Source of the DNA: JAVVHE01 sp032249695
GTDB taxonomy: Bacteria; Pseudomonadota; Alphaproteobacteria; Sphingomonadales; Sphingomonadaceae
Direction of reading: 5' to 3'
DNA length: 55,850 nucleotides
Assembly: GCA_032249695.1 (NCBI GenBank)
Contig: JAVVHE010000018.1
Span: forward strand, 1-55,850
The notes under the pieces are model-generated. The model was given only the letters and a program-made list of their open reading frames with translations, did not search any database and was not told the origin of the DNA. Position numbers and translations under genes: made by a program. This document shows positions 8,467 through 16,254 of this stretch, piece by piece (within the stretch, counting starts at the first letter, position 1; every line of letters begins with the position of its first letter).

Positions 8467-9395
8467 ACATTTTGGTTTTGGCCGATCACGGCGGCGGCAC
8501 GCTGCGCGATGCGACGCTTTCGGCGGTGACTGCCGCCTCCAAGCTGGGCGGCGAGGTGCACGTGCTGGTCGCGGGCGCAGACGCTCCCGCCGCGGCAGCG
8601 CAAGCCGCCGCGATCGAGGGTGTTGCCAAAGTGCTCGTGGCCGAAGGTGACGCAGTTGCGCACCAGCTTGCCGAGAACCTAGCCCCGCTCGTTGCGAAGC
8701 TGATGACTGGTTATGACGCGCTCCTCGCTCCTTCCAACACCGGCGCTAAGAACGTGTTGCCGCGCGTCGCTGCGCTGCTCGACGTGGCGATGCTCTCCGA
8801 TGTGACCGCCGTGCTGGGCTCCAACCGCTTCGAGCGGCCGATCTACGCAGGCAACGCGATCGCGACGGTGGAAACGAGTGAGCCCAAGCTCGTGATGACG
8901 GTGCGTGGAACGTCGTTCGCAAAGGCGGCGACAGGCAGTGGTGGAGCGCCGGTGGAACCGGTTGGTACGGCCGAGGGCTCAGGGCTGTCGCAATTCGTCG
9001 GTTCTGAGCTGACGCACAGCGAGCGCCCCGAGCTCACCAGCGCCAAGATCGTCGTCTCAGGCGGCCGTGCGCTGGGATCGAGCAATGCGTTTCATCAGCT
9101 GATCGAACCCCTTGCAGATAAGCTGGGGGCAGCCGTGGGTGCCTCGCGCGCTGCGGTGGACGCTGGCTACATGCCGAATGACTATCAGGTCGGTCAAACG
9201 GGCAAGATCGTCGCGCCGGAAGTTTATTTCGCAGTGGGCATCTCGGGCGCGATTCAGCATTTGGCCGGCATGAAGGATTCGAAGACGATCGTCGCGATCA
9301 ACAAGGATGCCGACGCGCCGATCTTCCAGGTCGCGGACGTTGGACTGGTCGGCGACCTGTTCCAGGTCGTGCCCGAGCTAACCCAGAAGCTGTGA
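8463..9395 (+). CDS. etfA: electron transfer flavoprotein alpha subunit
   Basis: A 310-aa FAD-binding partner of EtfB. The N-terminal domain begins MNILVLADHGGG. The C-terminal FAD domain has IVVSGGRALGS, VGASRAAVDAGYMPNDYQVGQTG (near 9140-9200) and the signature PEVYFAVGISGAIQHLAGM, followed by VAINKDADAPIF. The length is normal. Translation is coupled to etfB. The product acts as a soluble heterodimer, feeding fatty-acid and amino-acid oxidation electrons to the quinone pool. Confidence 0.97.
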   Translation: MNILVLADHGGGTLRDATLSAVTAASKLGGEVHVLVAGADAPAAAAQAAAIEGVAKVLVAEGDAVAHQLAENLAPLVAKLMTGYDALLAPSNTGAKNVLPRVAALLDVAMLSDVTAVLGSNRFERPIYAGNAIATVETSEPKLVMTVRGTSFAKAATGSGGAPVEPVGTAEGSGLSQFVGSELTHSERPELTSAKIVVSGGRALGSSNAFHQLIEPLADKLGAAVGASRAAVDAGYMPNDYQVGQTGKIVAPEVYFAVGISGAIQHLAGMKDSKTIVAINKDADAPIFQVADVGLVGDLFQVVPELTQKL

Positions 9396-9678
9396 GGAGG
9401 CCGGGGGGTTAGCGCTGCGCGCCGATCATTCGGCAGCGTCCAGCTCGCCCGTCGGCCCTGAACACCACGCCTGTAGGATACAACGCAGCGTTAATTCGCT
9501 TTCGCAACGCCGCGCTGTGCGCTGCGCGGCAGATTATCAGCTCGGCCATGCGCCCTCGAGGCGCGCGCGTGCCAGCCGTCGCCGGAAGCGCGTGTCGACC
9601 CGAAGTTCGCCGCTGGCAAATCCCATCGCGGACTAGCGGTCGTCTCGTGCACACCGGCGACAGACAGCCGTACCCGGC

Positions 9679-10161
9679 TTAGCCCAGCTCAACCTCTTGC
9701 TTGCGCGACTTGGGCTCTTCCTGCAGCACGTTGGCCACGGCAGCCTTCCACAAATGCGTGACAGTCCAGCTTGGGCCGCTCCACAGCGTCGCGTGTTCGG
9801 GCGTCACCTCAATCAGGCCGACATTCTGGTCGCGTGGCCCCTCGGGCACCCAGGCTTCCGCGAAGAAGTTCCAAAGCTCCTGCTGCTTGGCCTCGTCGCG
9901 CATCACGCGCGCGTAGCCCTCGACGGATACCCAGTCGTTCTTGCCCGGATCGGCAAACGCCAGATTGACCGCCTCGCCATCCGCGATTTCGCGGGTTTTC
10001 TCGGTGTCGAGGCGCGTGACGAAATAGAAACGTTTCTCTTCGGGACGCGCATAGGCAGCCATTGGGCGACTGACGAGCTTGCCGTCGCGCGAGCTCGTCA
10101 TCATGCAGGTACGGATCGCCTTAACCGTCTGCCAAAGCGTGGTCTCGGTGTTCTCGGCCAT
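9679..10161 (-). CDS. pyridoxamine 5'-phosphate oxidase-fold general stress protein
   Basis: A 160-aa FMN-binding split-barrel protein of the general-stress-protein-26 type. TCMMTSSRDGKLVSRPM, FYFVTRLDTEKTREI, VNLAFADPGKNDWVSVEG and YARVMRD are the usual strands. The C-terminal WSGPSWTVTHLWK is typical of the sphingomonad and rhizobial members. AAGGAAA precedes the ATG. It lies 17 bp downstream of the 57-aa gene at 10179-10352. Both are probably transcribed from the EcfG-type promoter at 10403-10428, which fits a general-stress role. The flavin substrate, if any, is unknown. Confidence 0.88.
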   Translation of the reverse strand: MAENTETTLWQTVKAIRTCMMTSSRDGKLVSRPMAAYARPEEKRFYFVTRLDTEKTREIADGEAVNLAFADPGKNDWVSVEGYARVMRDEAKQQELWNFFAEAWVPEGPRDQNVGLIEVTPEHATLWSGPSWTVTHLWKAAVANVLQEEPKSRKQEVELG

Positions 10162-10178
10162 ATCGTAGAGTTTCCTTC

Positions 10179-10352
10179 TTAGGCTCGGCCCTGTTCGGAC
10201 GATGGGTTGGGACGTGCGGTGCTGTCGCGGGCGCGCTGGCGGCTTTCGTCCTGGTGCTTGGACGGGGCGTCCTCCGGCGCGTTGCGGGCTCGGCGGTCCT
10301 GATGGACGCCGTCCAGATCGCTATGCGGACCACTTTTGAGCGGGTTGGCCAT
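10179..10352 (-). CDS. 57-aa hydrophilic protein of unknown function
   Basis: I do not recognise the family. The product begins MANPLKSGPHSDLDGVHQ and is very rich in charged and polar residues, with no hydrophobic stretch, so it is probably soluble and disordered. The start at 10352 is supported by a good GGAGGTG about 8 nt upstream. The gene sits between an EcfG-type promoter and the PPOX general stress gene, which suggests it is a small stress-induced protein. Confidence 0.65.
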   Translation of the reverse strand: MANPLKSGPHSDLDGVHQDRRARNAPEDAPSKHQDESRQRARDSTARPNPSSEQGRA

Positions 10353-10402
10353 GACTCTCACACCTCCCGGACGCGCCCGCTTGGGACACCAATTACCCGC
10401 CG

Positions 10403-10428
10403 AACGTGCCGCGGGCGGCGACTGTTCC
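10403..10428 (-). promoter_or_regulatory. EcfG-type (general stress sigma) promoter
   Basis: On the minus strand, GGAAC (10424-10428) and CGTT (10403-10406) are separated by exactly 17 nt. This is the alphaproteobacterial EcfG consensus GGAAC-N16/17-CGTT. It lies about 50 bp upstream of the 57-aa gene and would drive it together with the PPOX general stress gene. Confidence 0.7.
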
Positions 10429-10436
10429 GGGCGCGC

Positions 10437-10462
10437 GGAACCGCCGCGTGGGCGTGCGGGTT
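10437..10462 (+). promoter_or_regulatory. EcfG-type promoter, divergent
   Basis: On the plus strand, GGAAC (10437-10441) is followed after 17 nt by GGTT (10459-10462), one mismatch from the EcfG -10 element CGTT. It lies 40 bp before the entericidin start. It is arranged back-to-back with the minus-strand site, so the two -35 elements are only 8 bp apart. Confidence 0.5.
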
Positions 10463-10501
10463 GAAGCCGCAGCGAACTCTGAAATCAAAGGAAGGGAATC
10501 G

Positions 10502-10636
10502 ATGCGGAAGATTTGGATTGCGGCGGCGATGATCGCCGGGCTTGGTGTATCGGCGTGCAACACCGTCGAAGGCGCGGGCAAGGACGTCAGGTCGGCAGGC
10601 GATGCGGTTGCGAAGACCGCTAAGGACGCCAAGTAA
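10502..10636 (+). CDS. entericidin A/B family lipoprotein
   Basis: A 44-aa lipoprotein. MRKIWIAAAMIAGLGVSAC is a signal peptide with a clean lipobox (V-S-A-C). The mature part, NTVEGAGKDVRSAGDAVAK, is the characteristic entericidin helix. Entericidin B of E. coli is a stress-sigma-dependent envelope lipoprotein. Here a probable EcfG promoter precedes the gene, so control by the stress sigma factor looks conserved in principle. AAGGAAGGGA is the ribosome binding site. The gene is followed by a terminator shared with rpsI. Confidence 0.88.
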   Translation: MRKIWIAAAMIAGLGVSACNTVEGAGKDVRSAGDAVAKTAKDAK

Positions 10637-10665
10637 CATCGGCTCCGTACACTAGTCCGGATACG

Positions 10666-10703
10666 AAAAGGCCGCGATTCCGATCGGAAACGCGGCCTTT
10701 TTA
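10666..10703. terminator. bidirectional rho-independent terminator
   Basis: AAAAGGCCGCG (10666-10676) pairs with CGCGGCCTTTTT (10691-10702), with a smaller TCCGATCGGA palindrome inside the loop. A T-run follows on the plus strand and an A-run precedes (a T-run on the minus strand). It can therefore end both the entericidin transcript and the convergent rplM-rpsI transcript. Confidence 0.88.
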
Positions 10704-10732
10704 TTGTCCCAACAGTGTCGGAATATCGCAGC

Positions 10733-11242
10733 TTAACGCTTCGAGAACTGGAAGCTCCGGCGGGCCTTGGCGCGTCCGTACTTCTTGCGCTCCACCGCGC
10801 GCGGATCGCGCGTCAGGAAGCCGGCCGCCTTGACCGTGCTGCGCAGCGCGGGCTCGAATCGCGAGAGCGCCTGAGCGATGCCGTGCTTAACCGCGCCGGC
10901 TTGGCCCGAAAGTCCCCCGCCCTTAACCGTCACCACCACATCATATTGCCCGGCACGATCGCTAACTGTGAACGGCTGGTTGATGACGAGGCGAAGCGTG
11001 GGGCGTGCGAAATAGATCTCGCTGTCGCGGCCGTTTACCGTGATCTTGCCGGTGCCGGGCTTCACCCACACCCGCGCAACCGCATCCTTGCGGCGGCCGG
11101 TGGCGTACGCGCGGCCCTGCGCATCAACCTGGCGCTCGCGCAGCGGTGCCGCATGGACAACCGGGGCGGGCGCGCCGCCTTCTGCCGGAGCGCTGGTCAG
11201 CGCACCGAGATCAGACAGAGACTGGCGTGAGTCGTCCGCCAT
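10733..11242 (-). CDS. rpsI: 30S ribosomal protein S9
   Basis: A 169-aa S9 protein with the N-terminal extension usual in alphaproteobacteria. The conserved core starts at YATGRRKDAVARVWVKPG, continues through INQPFTV and GGGLSGQAGAVKHGIAQAL, and ends in the basic tail KKYGRAKARRSFQFSKR that reaches the ribosomal P site. I chose the ATG at 11242, which overlaps the rplM stop by one base (TGATG). A TTG one codon earlier is possible but unnecessary. It is the second gene of the standard rplM-rpsI operon and is followed by the terminator at 10666-10703. Confidence 0.97.
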   Translation of the reverse strand: MADDSRQSLSDLGALTSAPAEGGAPAPVVHAAPLRERQVDAQGRAYATGRRKDAVARVWVKPGTGKITVNGRDSEIYFARPTLRLVINQPFTVSDRAGQYDVVVTVKGGGLSGQAGAVKHGIAQALSRFEPALRSTVKAAGFLTRDPRAVERKKYGRAKARRSFQFSKR

Positions 11243-11715
11243 CAAATCCTCGCTTCATTCTTCGGGTTCATGGCGCGCACGTCGAGCACCTCGGGATTCT
11301 GGCTGGCGTGCGGATGCTCGGCGCCCGCGAACACCCGCAGGTTGAGCATCTGCTTGCGACCGAGCGGGCCACGCGGGATCATCCGCTCAACGGCCTTAAC
11401 CAGCACACGCTCCGGGAATCGGCCCGCGAGCACATGGTCCGCGCGCGCTTCCTTGATGCCGCCGGGATAACCGGTGTGCTTGTAATATTTCTGCTGGACA
11501 AGCTTGCGGCCGGTGAAGCGCACCTTCTCGGCGTTGACCACGATCACATTGTCGCCGCAGTCGACATGCGGGCTGTACGCGGTTTTGTGCTTGCCGCGCA
11601 GGCGATTGGCGATGACCGACGCGAGACGGCCCACAACCAGGCCGTCGGCATCGATCAGCAGCCACTTCTTGTCCACCTCGGCCGGTTTAACCGGGAGGGT
11701 CGTTTTCGTGAACAT
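11242..11715 (-). CDS. rplM: 50S ribosomal protein L13
   Basis: A 157-aa L13. The start MFTKTTLPVKPAEVDKKWLL, the core VVGRLASVIANRLRGKHK, and the L13 signature around YKHTGYPGGIK and VERMIPRGPLGRKQM are complete. The frame stays open upstream to 11808, but the ATG at 11715 matches the usual L13 start. The Shine-Dalgarno sequence is weak. It is the first gene of the rplM-rpsI operon. Confidence 0.96.
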   Translation of the reverse strand: MFTKTTLPVKPAEVDKKWLLIDADGLVVGRLASVIANRLRGKHKTAYSPHVDCGDNVIVVNAEKVRFTGRKLVQQKYYKHTGYPGGIKEARADHVLAGRFPERVLVKAVERMIPRGPLGRKQMLNLRVFAGAEHPHASQNPEVLDVRAMNPKNEARI

Positions 11716-11985
11716 GGGGGTGCCCTGTCCGGAAATTATGTGTAGTCCGGGCGGGCGCATGCCCTCCGGCGAAGCGCGGTTTATGGTAGAGCGCTCAGGT
11801 TGCGTCAAGAGCAGAAGCCCGCGTGGCGGTTGCCGGAGAACGAGGAAGTCGACGACGCCTTAAGGTGTGGGCACTGTCGACTTCGCGCGACGCTCCGCGA
11901 GGCAGCGCTAAAACGAATGGGAGGCGATACCGGCGGGTCACACACTGAGCCTCGCGAACGACACCATTCATCGCAAGCGCGCGCG

Positions 11986-12321
11986 TTAAGCCTTGCGCTT
12001 GCGGCACTCGCTGAGGAACTGGTTCCACTTTTGGCTGCCGGTCTTGCCCGCGGCCTTGGCGGCGCGCCACTCGGCGCCGCACTCGCGCATCTTCTGGTCG
12101 TTGGCGAGCTGCGCCGGACTGCGCTCGCGCTTGGCACCGTCGGCCGTCGCCGTGGGCACGGCGCTGCGCTTCGCCTTGGGCTTGGCAGTTGGAGCAGGTG
12201 AGGCAGCCGGCGCCGCGGCAGCTGGAGGCGCCGACCGTGCGGCGGGCGCCGCGGTCTGGGCCTGCGCCACGGCGGGTGCGGCAATCAACGCAGCGGCAAC
12301 GCCCAGCGAACGGAGCATCAT
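11986..12321 (-). CDS. exported protein with PsiF-like C-terminal repeat
   Basis: A 111-aa protein with a Sec signal peptide (MMLRSLGVAAALIAAPAVAQA) and an Ala/Pro-rich low-complexity linker (about residues 22-60). The C-terminus has QKMRECGAEWRAAKA, GSQKWNQFLSECRKRKA. The spacing M-x-E-C ... W-x-x-F-x-x-x-C resembles the PsiF repeat of phosphate-starvation-inducible exported proteins. GGAGG lies about 8 nt before the ATG. It is probably periplasmic. The function is not known and no phosphate box is evident. Confidence 0.75.
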   Translation of the reverse strand: MMLRSLGVAAALIAAPAVAQAQTAAPAARSAPPAAAAPAASPAPTAKPKAKRSAVPTATADGAKRERSPAQLANDQKMRECGAEWRAAKAAGKTGSQKWNQFLSECRKRKA

Positions 12322-12386
12322 GTCAGCGGTCCTCCCATCAATGCGAGCCGGACTATGGACGCGTTCCGCGCAGCCGCAAAGAGGTG

Positions 12387-13676
12387 CTACCGCGAAGAAA
12401 GCGTGGCTTTCGGGAAGCCGTCCCAGCACGCGTCATAGTCGGGCTGGGCTGCTGCGAGCGCCTCCGGGGTGACGCGATAGGGCCAGCAGGACTCGACCAT
12501 GAAGGCCATCGTGCCGTCGATTTTGTGCGGCTTCAGCTCGGCCGTGGTCGCGGCGTCCCAACTCGCAGCATCGGGGCCGTGGGCATTCATCATGTTGTGG
12601 AGCGACAGCCCGCCGGGAGCGAACCCGCCCGCCTTGGCGTCGTAGGCACCGTGGATCAGACCCATCGCCTCGCTCATCACGTTGCGGTGGAACCACGGCG
12701 GCCGGAACGTGTCCTCGGCAACCATCCAGCGCGGCGGAAAGATCACGAACTCGGCATTGGCCCGGCCGGGCGTGTCGGTGGGGCTGGTTAGCACGGTGAA
12801 GATTGACGGATCTGGATGGTCGAAGCTGACCGAGCCGATCGTGTTGAAACGGCGCAGGTCATAGCGATAGGGCGCGAGATTACCGTGCCAGGCAACGACA
12901 TCGAGTGGCGAGTGCGGCACCGTCGTACGCCACAATCGGCCGGCAAACTTCTGTGTCACCGTATGCGGACGAGCGTCGTCCTCAAACCATGCGGCGGGCT
13001 GTTCGAAATCGCGCGGGTTGGCGAGGCCGTTCGACCCGATCGGCCCCAGTTCGGGCAGGCGGAACAGTGCGCCGCAATTCTCGGTGACATAGCCGCGTGC
13101 CGTCCCGTCGGGCAGCTCGACCTTGAAGCGCACGCCGCGAGGGATCACCGCGATTTCGAGCGGTCCGATGGCGAGGCGGCCCAGCTCGGTTTTGATCGCC
13201 AAGCGGCCCCGTTCGGGAATGATCAGCAACTCGCCGTCTGCGCTCCAGAACACTTCGGTGTCCATGCTGCGCGTCGCGGCATAGGTCATCATCGTTACGC
13301 CGCTCAGCGCTTCGGCGCTGCCATTGTGGAGAACCGGGGCGAGGCTCTCCGCCCAGTCGATCGGCGCGCTTGGCATCGGCCGGGGGTTCCAGCGCAGCCG
13401 GTTCGGACCAGGCTCACCCGACGGCTGCGCGCTACCCGGCACGGGTTCGTAGCGTGGGTGCATCGCGCTCGGGCGCAGACGGTAGAGCCAGCTGCGCCGG
13501 TTCTCGTGGCGCGGCGCGGTGAATGCGGTCGCACTCAACTGCTCGGCATAAAGCCCGAAGGGTGGCCGCTGCGGGGAGTTGCGGCCAACGGGCAGTGCGC
13601 CGGATACGGCTTCCGTCGTGATATGCGCGCCGAAGCCGGGCGTATAAACGAGCGGCGGTTCAGGGTTGCTACTCAC
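12387..13676 (-). CDS. hmgA: homogentisate 1,2-dioxygenase
   Basis: A 429-aa ring-cleaving iron enzyme that opens homogentisate to maleylacetoacetate in tyrosine degradation. LVYTPGFGAHITTEAV and NRRSWLYRLRPSAMH mark the N-terminal domain. PWFHRNVMSE carries iron ligands, with LSLHNMMNAHGPD downstream, and MAFMVESCWPY is typical of the C-terminus. The start is one of two tandem GTG codons. GTG 13676 overlaps the preceding small ORF's stop (GTGA) and follows an AGAGGGAG ribosome binding site. Fumarylacetoacetase and maleylacetoacetate isomerase genes are not in the window. Confidence 0.94.
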   Translation of the reverse strand: MSSNPEPPLVYTPGFGAHITTEAVSGALPVGRNSPQRPPFGLYAEQLSATAFTAPRHENRRSWLYRLRPSAMHPRYEPVPGSAQPSGEPGPNRLRWNPRPMPSAPIDWAESLAPVLHNGSAEALSGVTMMTYAATRSMDTEVFWSADGELLIIPERGRLAIKTELGRLAIGPLEIAVIPRGVRFKVELPDGTARGYVTENCGALFRLPELGPIGSNGLANPRDFEQPAAWFEDDARPHTVTQKFAGRLWRTTVPHSPLDVVAWHGNLAPYRYDLRRFNTIGSVSFDHPDPSIFTVLTSPTDTPGRANAEFVIFPPRWMVAEDTFRPPWFHRNVMSEAMGLIHGAYDAKAGGFAPGGLSLHNMMNAHGPDAASWDAATTAELKPHKIDGTMAFMVESCWPYRVTPEALAAAQPDYDACWDGFPKATLSSR

Positions 13677-13966
13677 CACTCCCTCTCCGTGAAGCCGAGG
13701 CGTGGCGCGCGCACCAACGCGCTCAAGCGTGTCGACCGAGCTGCCCGGTGGCCGGCCGCCAGCGCCAGCGACCGGCGGCATAGCTCAAAACCGGCGCGAT
13801 CCCGATCGGCGAGGTTCAGCGTGCGAGGACGGCCAGCGTGCGACAGCGACGCGGTCGGCGCCAGTAGCCACAGCCGGTCGACAAAATCGGCCTCGCGCCG
13901 GCCTAAGATCGAGTGCGGAGTAGCCCAAGCCCGCCGCGGCGGTCGCTGCCGACGCTCGCCGCTCAT
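13673..13966 (-). CDS. small ORF between hppD and hmgA, unknown function
   Basis: A possible 97-aa protein that I do not recognise (start MSGERRQRPPRRAW). It is basic and arginine-rich with no clear domain. The argument for a real gene is positional. Its ATG overlaps the hppD stop (ATGA) and its stop overlaps the hmgA GTG (GTGA), so it exactly fills the space between two genes of one pathway with 4-nt couplings on both sides. Against it, the arginine- and tryptophan-rich composition resembles a chance reading of GC-rich DNA. It could also be the decayed remnant of a pathway gene. Confidence 0.4.
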   Translation of the reverse strand: MSGERRQRPPRRAWATPHSILGRREADFVDRLWLLAPTASLSHAGRPRTLNLADRDRAGFELCRRSLALAAGHRAARSTRLSALVRAPRLGFTEREW

Positions 13967-14997
13967 GCCGCCGATGGGACAACACCGCGGCGCATCTGAT
14001 CGAGTTCAACCGATTCGAACAGCGCCTTGAAATTACCCTCGCCGAAGCCGTCATTGCCCTTCCGTTGGATGACCTCAAAGAAAATCGGGCCAACCAAGTT
14101 TTCGGTGAAGATCTGAAGCAGCAATCCCCCGCCCGTTTCAGGCGCACCGTCGATCAGGATCCGGCGACGGCGCATTTCCTGAATGTCATGGCCATGTCCA
14201 GGCAGCCGCTGATCAATCAAATCATAGTAGGTTTCGGGAATGTCCTGAAACTTGATCCCCCTATCACGCAGTTTGTCGATAGTTGCGAATATATCGTTGG
14301 TCGCTAGCGCTAGATGCTGAATACCCTCCCCCTTATACTCGCGCAAAAACTCCTCGATCTGGCTGTGATCGTCTTGACTTTCGTTGAGGGGAATGCGGAT
14401 CTTGTCGTCCGGCGCGGTCATGGCCCGGCTGAATAATCCGGTCGCCTTGCCCTCGATATCGAAATATCGGATCTCGCGGAAGTTGAACACACGCTCGTAG
14501 ACGTCGGCCCAAAAGCCAAGGCGGCCGCGCTGCACGTTGTGCGTCAGATGATCGAGCACGTCGAGGCCCACGCCGGGCGTGTGCGGCGCCGCGCCACCGA
14601 ACAGCGCATCAAGCCGGGCCTGACCCGCAGCGTCGACCAGATAGAGCAGACTGCCTCCGATTCCCTCAATCGCGGGCAGGTCATAGGCAGCGTCGGCGCT
14701 GGAGTCGCTCGCGCCGCGCTTCAGCGCCTCAGCGTGCGCGAATGCGGCGTCAGCAACGCGAAAGCCCATCGCGCTGGCGCTGGGGCCGTGGGCGGAGCGG
14801 AAGGCGGATGCGTGGCAGTCGTCGCCCTCGTTTAGCAGCAGCACGATGTCGCCCTGCACGAAGCGCCGCACCGAGTTGCCCGCGCCCGCCTCGGCAAAAC
14901 CCATTGCGCCGAAGAGGCGGCCGAGCGCGGCGGTCTCGGGCGAGGTGAACTCGACGAAGGCAAAGCCATCGAGGCCGAGCGGATTGTCGTGAGGCAT
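13963..14997 (-). CDS. hppD: 4-hydroxyphenylpyruvate dioxygenase
   Basis: A 344-aa Fe(II) enzyme that turns 4-hydroxyphenylpyruvate into homogentisate, one step before HmgA. It contains two vicinal-oxygen-chelate domains. The three metal ligands are visible in LDHLTHNV, EGIQHLALATND and IFFEVIQRKGNDGFG. The C-terminal helix NFKALFESVELDQMRRG closes the site. The length is typical. It is the first gene of the tyrosine catabolic operon here, and its stop is coupled to the small ORF before hmgA. Confidence 0.95.
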   Translation of the reverse strand: MPHDNPLGLDGFAFVEFTSPETAALGRLFGAMGFAEAGAGNSVRRFVQGDIVLLLNEGDDCHASAFRSAHGPSASAMGFRVADAAFAHAEALKRGASDSSADAAYDLPAIEGIGGSLLYLVDAAGQARLDALFGGAAPHTPGVGLDVLDHLTHNVQRGRLGFWADVYERVFNFREIRYFDIEGKATGLFSRAMTAPDDKIRIPLNESQDDHSQIEEFLREYKGEGIQHLALATNDIFATIDKLRDRGIKFQDIPETYYDLIDQRLPGHGHDIQEMRRRRILIDGAPETGGGLLLQIFTENLVGPIFFEVIQRKGNDGFGEGNFKALFESVELDQMRRGVVPSAA

Positions 14998-15114
14998 CGC
15001 GGTCTCCCAGGGGTCAGGCGCTACCCGTCTTACGCCCGGCGCGAGGCCGCGGACAAGAAAGCGCGGGCATCAGGCCCATTCTCGCCACCGCTGGCAGGCG
15101 AGTGCGGCGACGCT

Positions 15115-16254
15115 TCAGATCGCGCGTTCGTAGATACGGTAGATCTTGTTGATACGGCTGTCGATCGCCTCGGCGATCGTCCGCATCGGCTGATTGTCTT
15201 CGAGGATCCAGCCGATCTCGCCGCGCGTGGCACCGTATTTCTGGGTCGACGCGCGGCGGATGTATTCGATCATCATGAATGCCGCGAGGCTGGCGATGCG
15301 CGTGCCCTGAAACTTCTTTCGCACGCCCATCAACGGCACGCGCATCGTCACCGGGCGCGGACGCCCAATCGCGCGGAGCAGCGGAATCCAGTTGAACGGG
15401 AACAGCTTGCCGCGGAATTTCGCCGTCACCTCGTTGAGGTTGGGAAGCGTGAACATAAACGCGATCGGCTCACCGTCATATTCAGCGATGCGCACGAGAT
15501 CGGGCTTCACGACCGGCTTCATCTTCTTGCCAGCGTAGAGCGACTCGGCGGGCGTCAGCGGGATGAAGCCCCAGTTGTGGCACCACGCGTCATTCAGGAT
15601 ATCGAGGATAATCGCGGCTTCCTCGTTGTATTTCGCCATGTTGGTCTCGCGGACCACCAGGCGTTTGCTCGATTCGCCGGTCTTCACCACGCGCTGAGCG
15701 GCGGGCGGGAAGGGCGTGTCGATGGCGAGCTCGTAGGTGTAGAGGTCCTTCACCTTGGCGTAACCGCGAGCTTCGACATGTCGGCGATACCAGCTGCGGT
15801 GATGGCCCATCATCACGGTCGGCGGGTGGTCGAAACCCTCGATCAGAAGGCCGGGTTCGTCCCAGATGCTGAGGCTATATGGCCCCTGCGAGCGGGTCAT
15901 GCCCTGCGCTTTCAGCCAGCCTTCGGCAGCGTCGAACAGCGCGGTGGCGGTCGCGGAGTCGTCCTCCAGATCGAAAAAGCCGAACTGGCCCAGCCCCTCG
16001 CCGACATGCTTCTGCACCAGGCTGTCGACCTGCGCAGAAATGCGCCCCACTACCCGCCCGCCGCGCTCAGCGATGAACAGGGCGCAGCGCGCATGTTCAA
16101 ACCACGGGTTCTTGTTCGAAAGCAGCTCCTCCACTTCGCGGCGGAGCGGGGGCGCGGCATTCGGATCGTCGATGTAGTTCGCGTAGCCAAAGTCGATGAA
16201 GCGCCTGCGGTCGGCGGGGGTCCGTACCTCGCGGACCGTCAGTTCGCTGCTCAC
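15115..16254 (-). CDS. GNAT-fold N-acyltransferase-like protein (YghO-like)
   Basis: A 379-aa protein of the large, two-lobed GNAT-like family that resembles YghO. Family-like stretches are TPADRRRFIDFGYANY, NPWFEHARCALFIAE, VGRISAQVDSL and GFFDLEDDSATATALFDAAE, followed by GPYSLSIWDEPGLLIEGF. The C-terminal lobe has TLPNLNEVTAKFRGKLFPFN and ends RINKIYRIYERAI. The substrate is unknown. The GTG start overlaps the stop of the fatty-acid-hydroxylase-like gene (GTGA), so the two are translated as a pair. That points to an acyl or lipid substrate, which is inference. Confidence 0.75.
   Translation of the reverse strand: MSSELTVREVRTPADRRRFIDFGYANYIDDPNAAPPLRREVEELLSNKNPWFEHARCALFIAERGGRVVGRISAQVDSLVQKHVGEGLGQFGFFDLEDDSATATALFDAAEGWLKAQGMTRSQGPYSLSIWDEPGLLIEGFDHPPTVMMGHHRSWYRRHVEARGYAKVKDLYTYELAIDTPFPPAAQRVVKTGESSKRLVVRETNMAKYNEEAAIILDILNDAWCHNWGFIPLTPAESLYAGKKMKPVVKPDLVRIAEYDGEPIAFMFTLPNLNEVTAKFRGKLFPFNWIPLLRAIGRPRPVTMRVPLMGVRKKFQGTRIASLAAFMMIEYIRRASTQKYGATRGEIGWILEDNQPMRTIAEAIDSRINKIYRIYERAI

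Noticed and set aside
9409..9654. Possible 81-codon minus-strand gene after etfA
   Set aside because: There is no ribosome binding site, no recognisable family, and cysteine/arginine-rich composition. The 283-bp interval is more likely spacer, though a shorter start inside it cannot be excluded.
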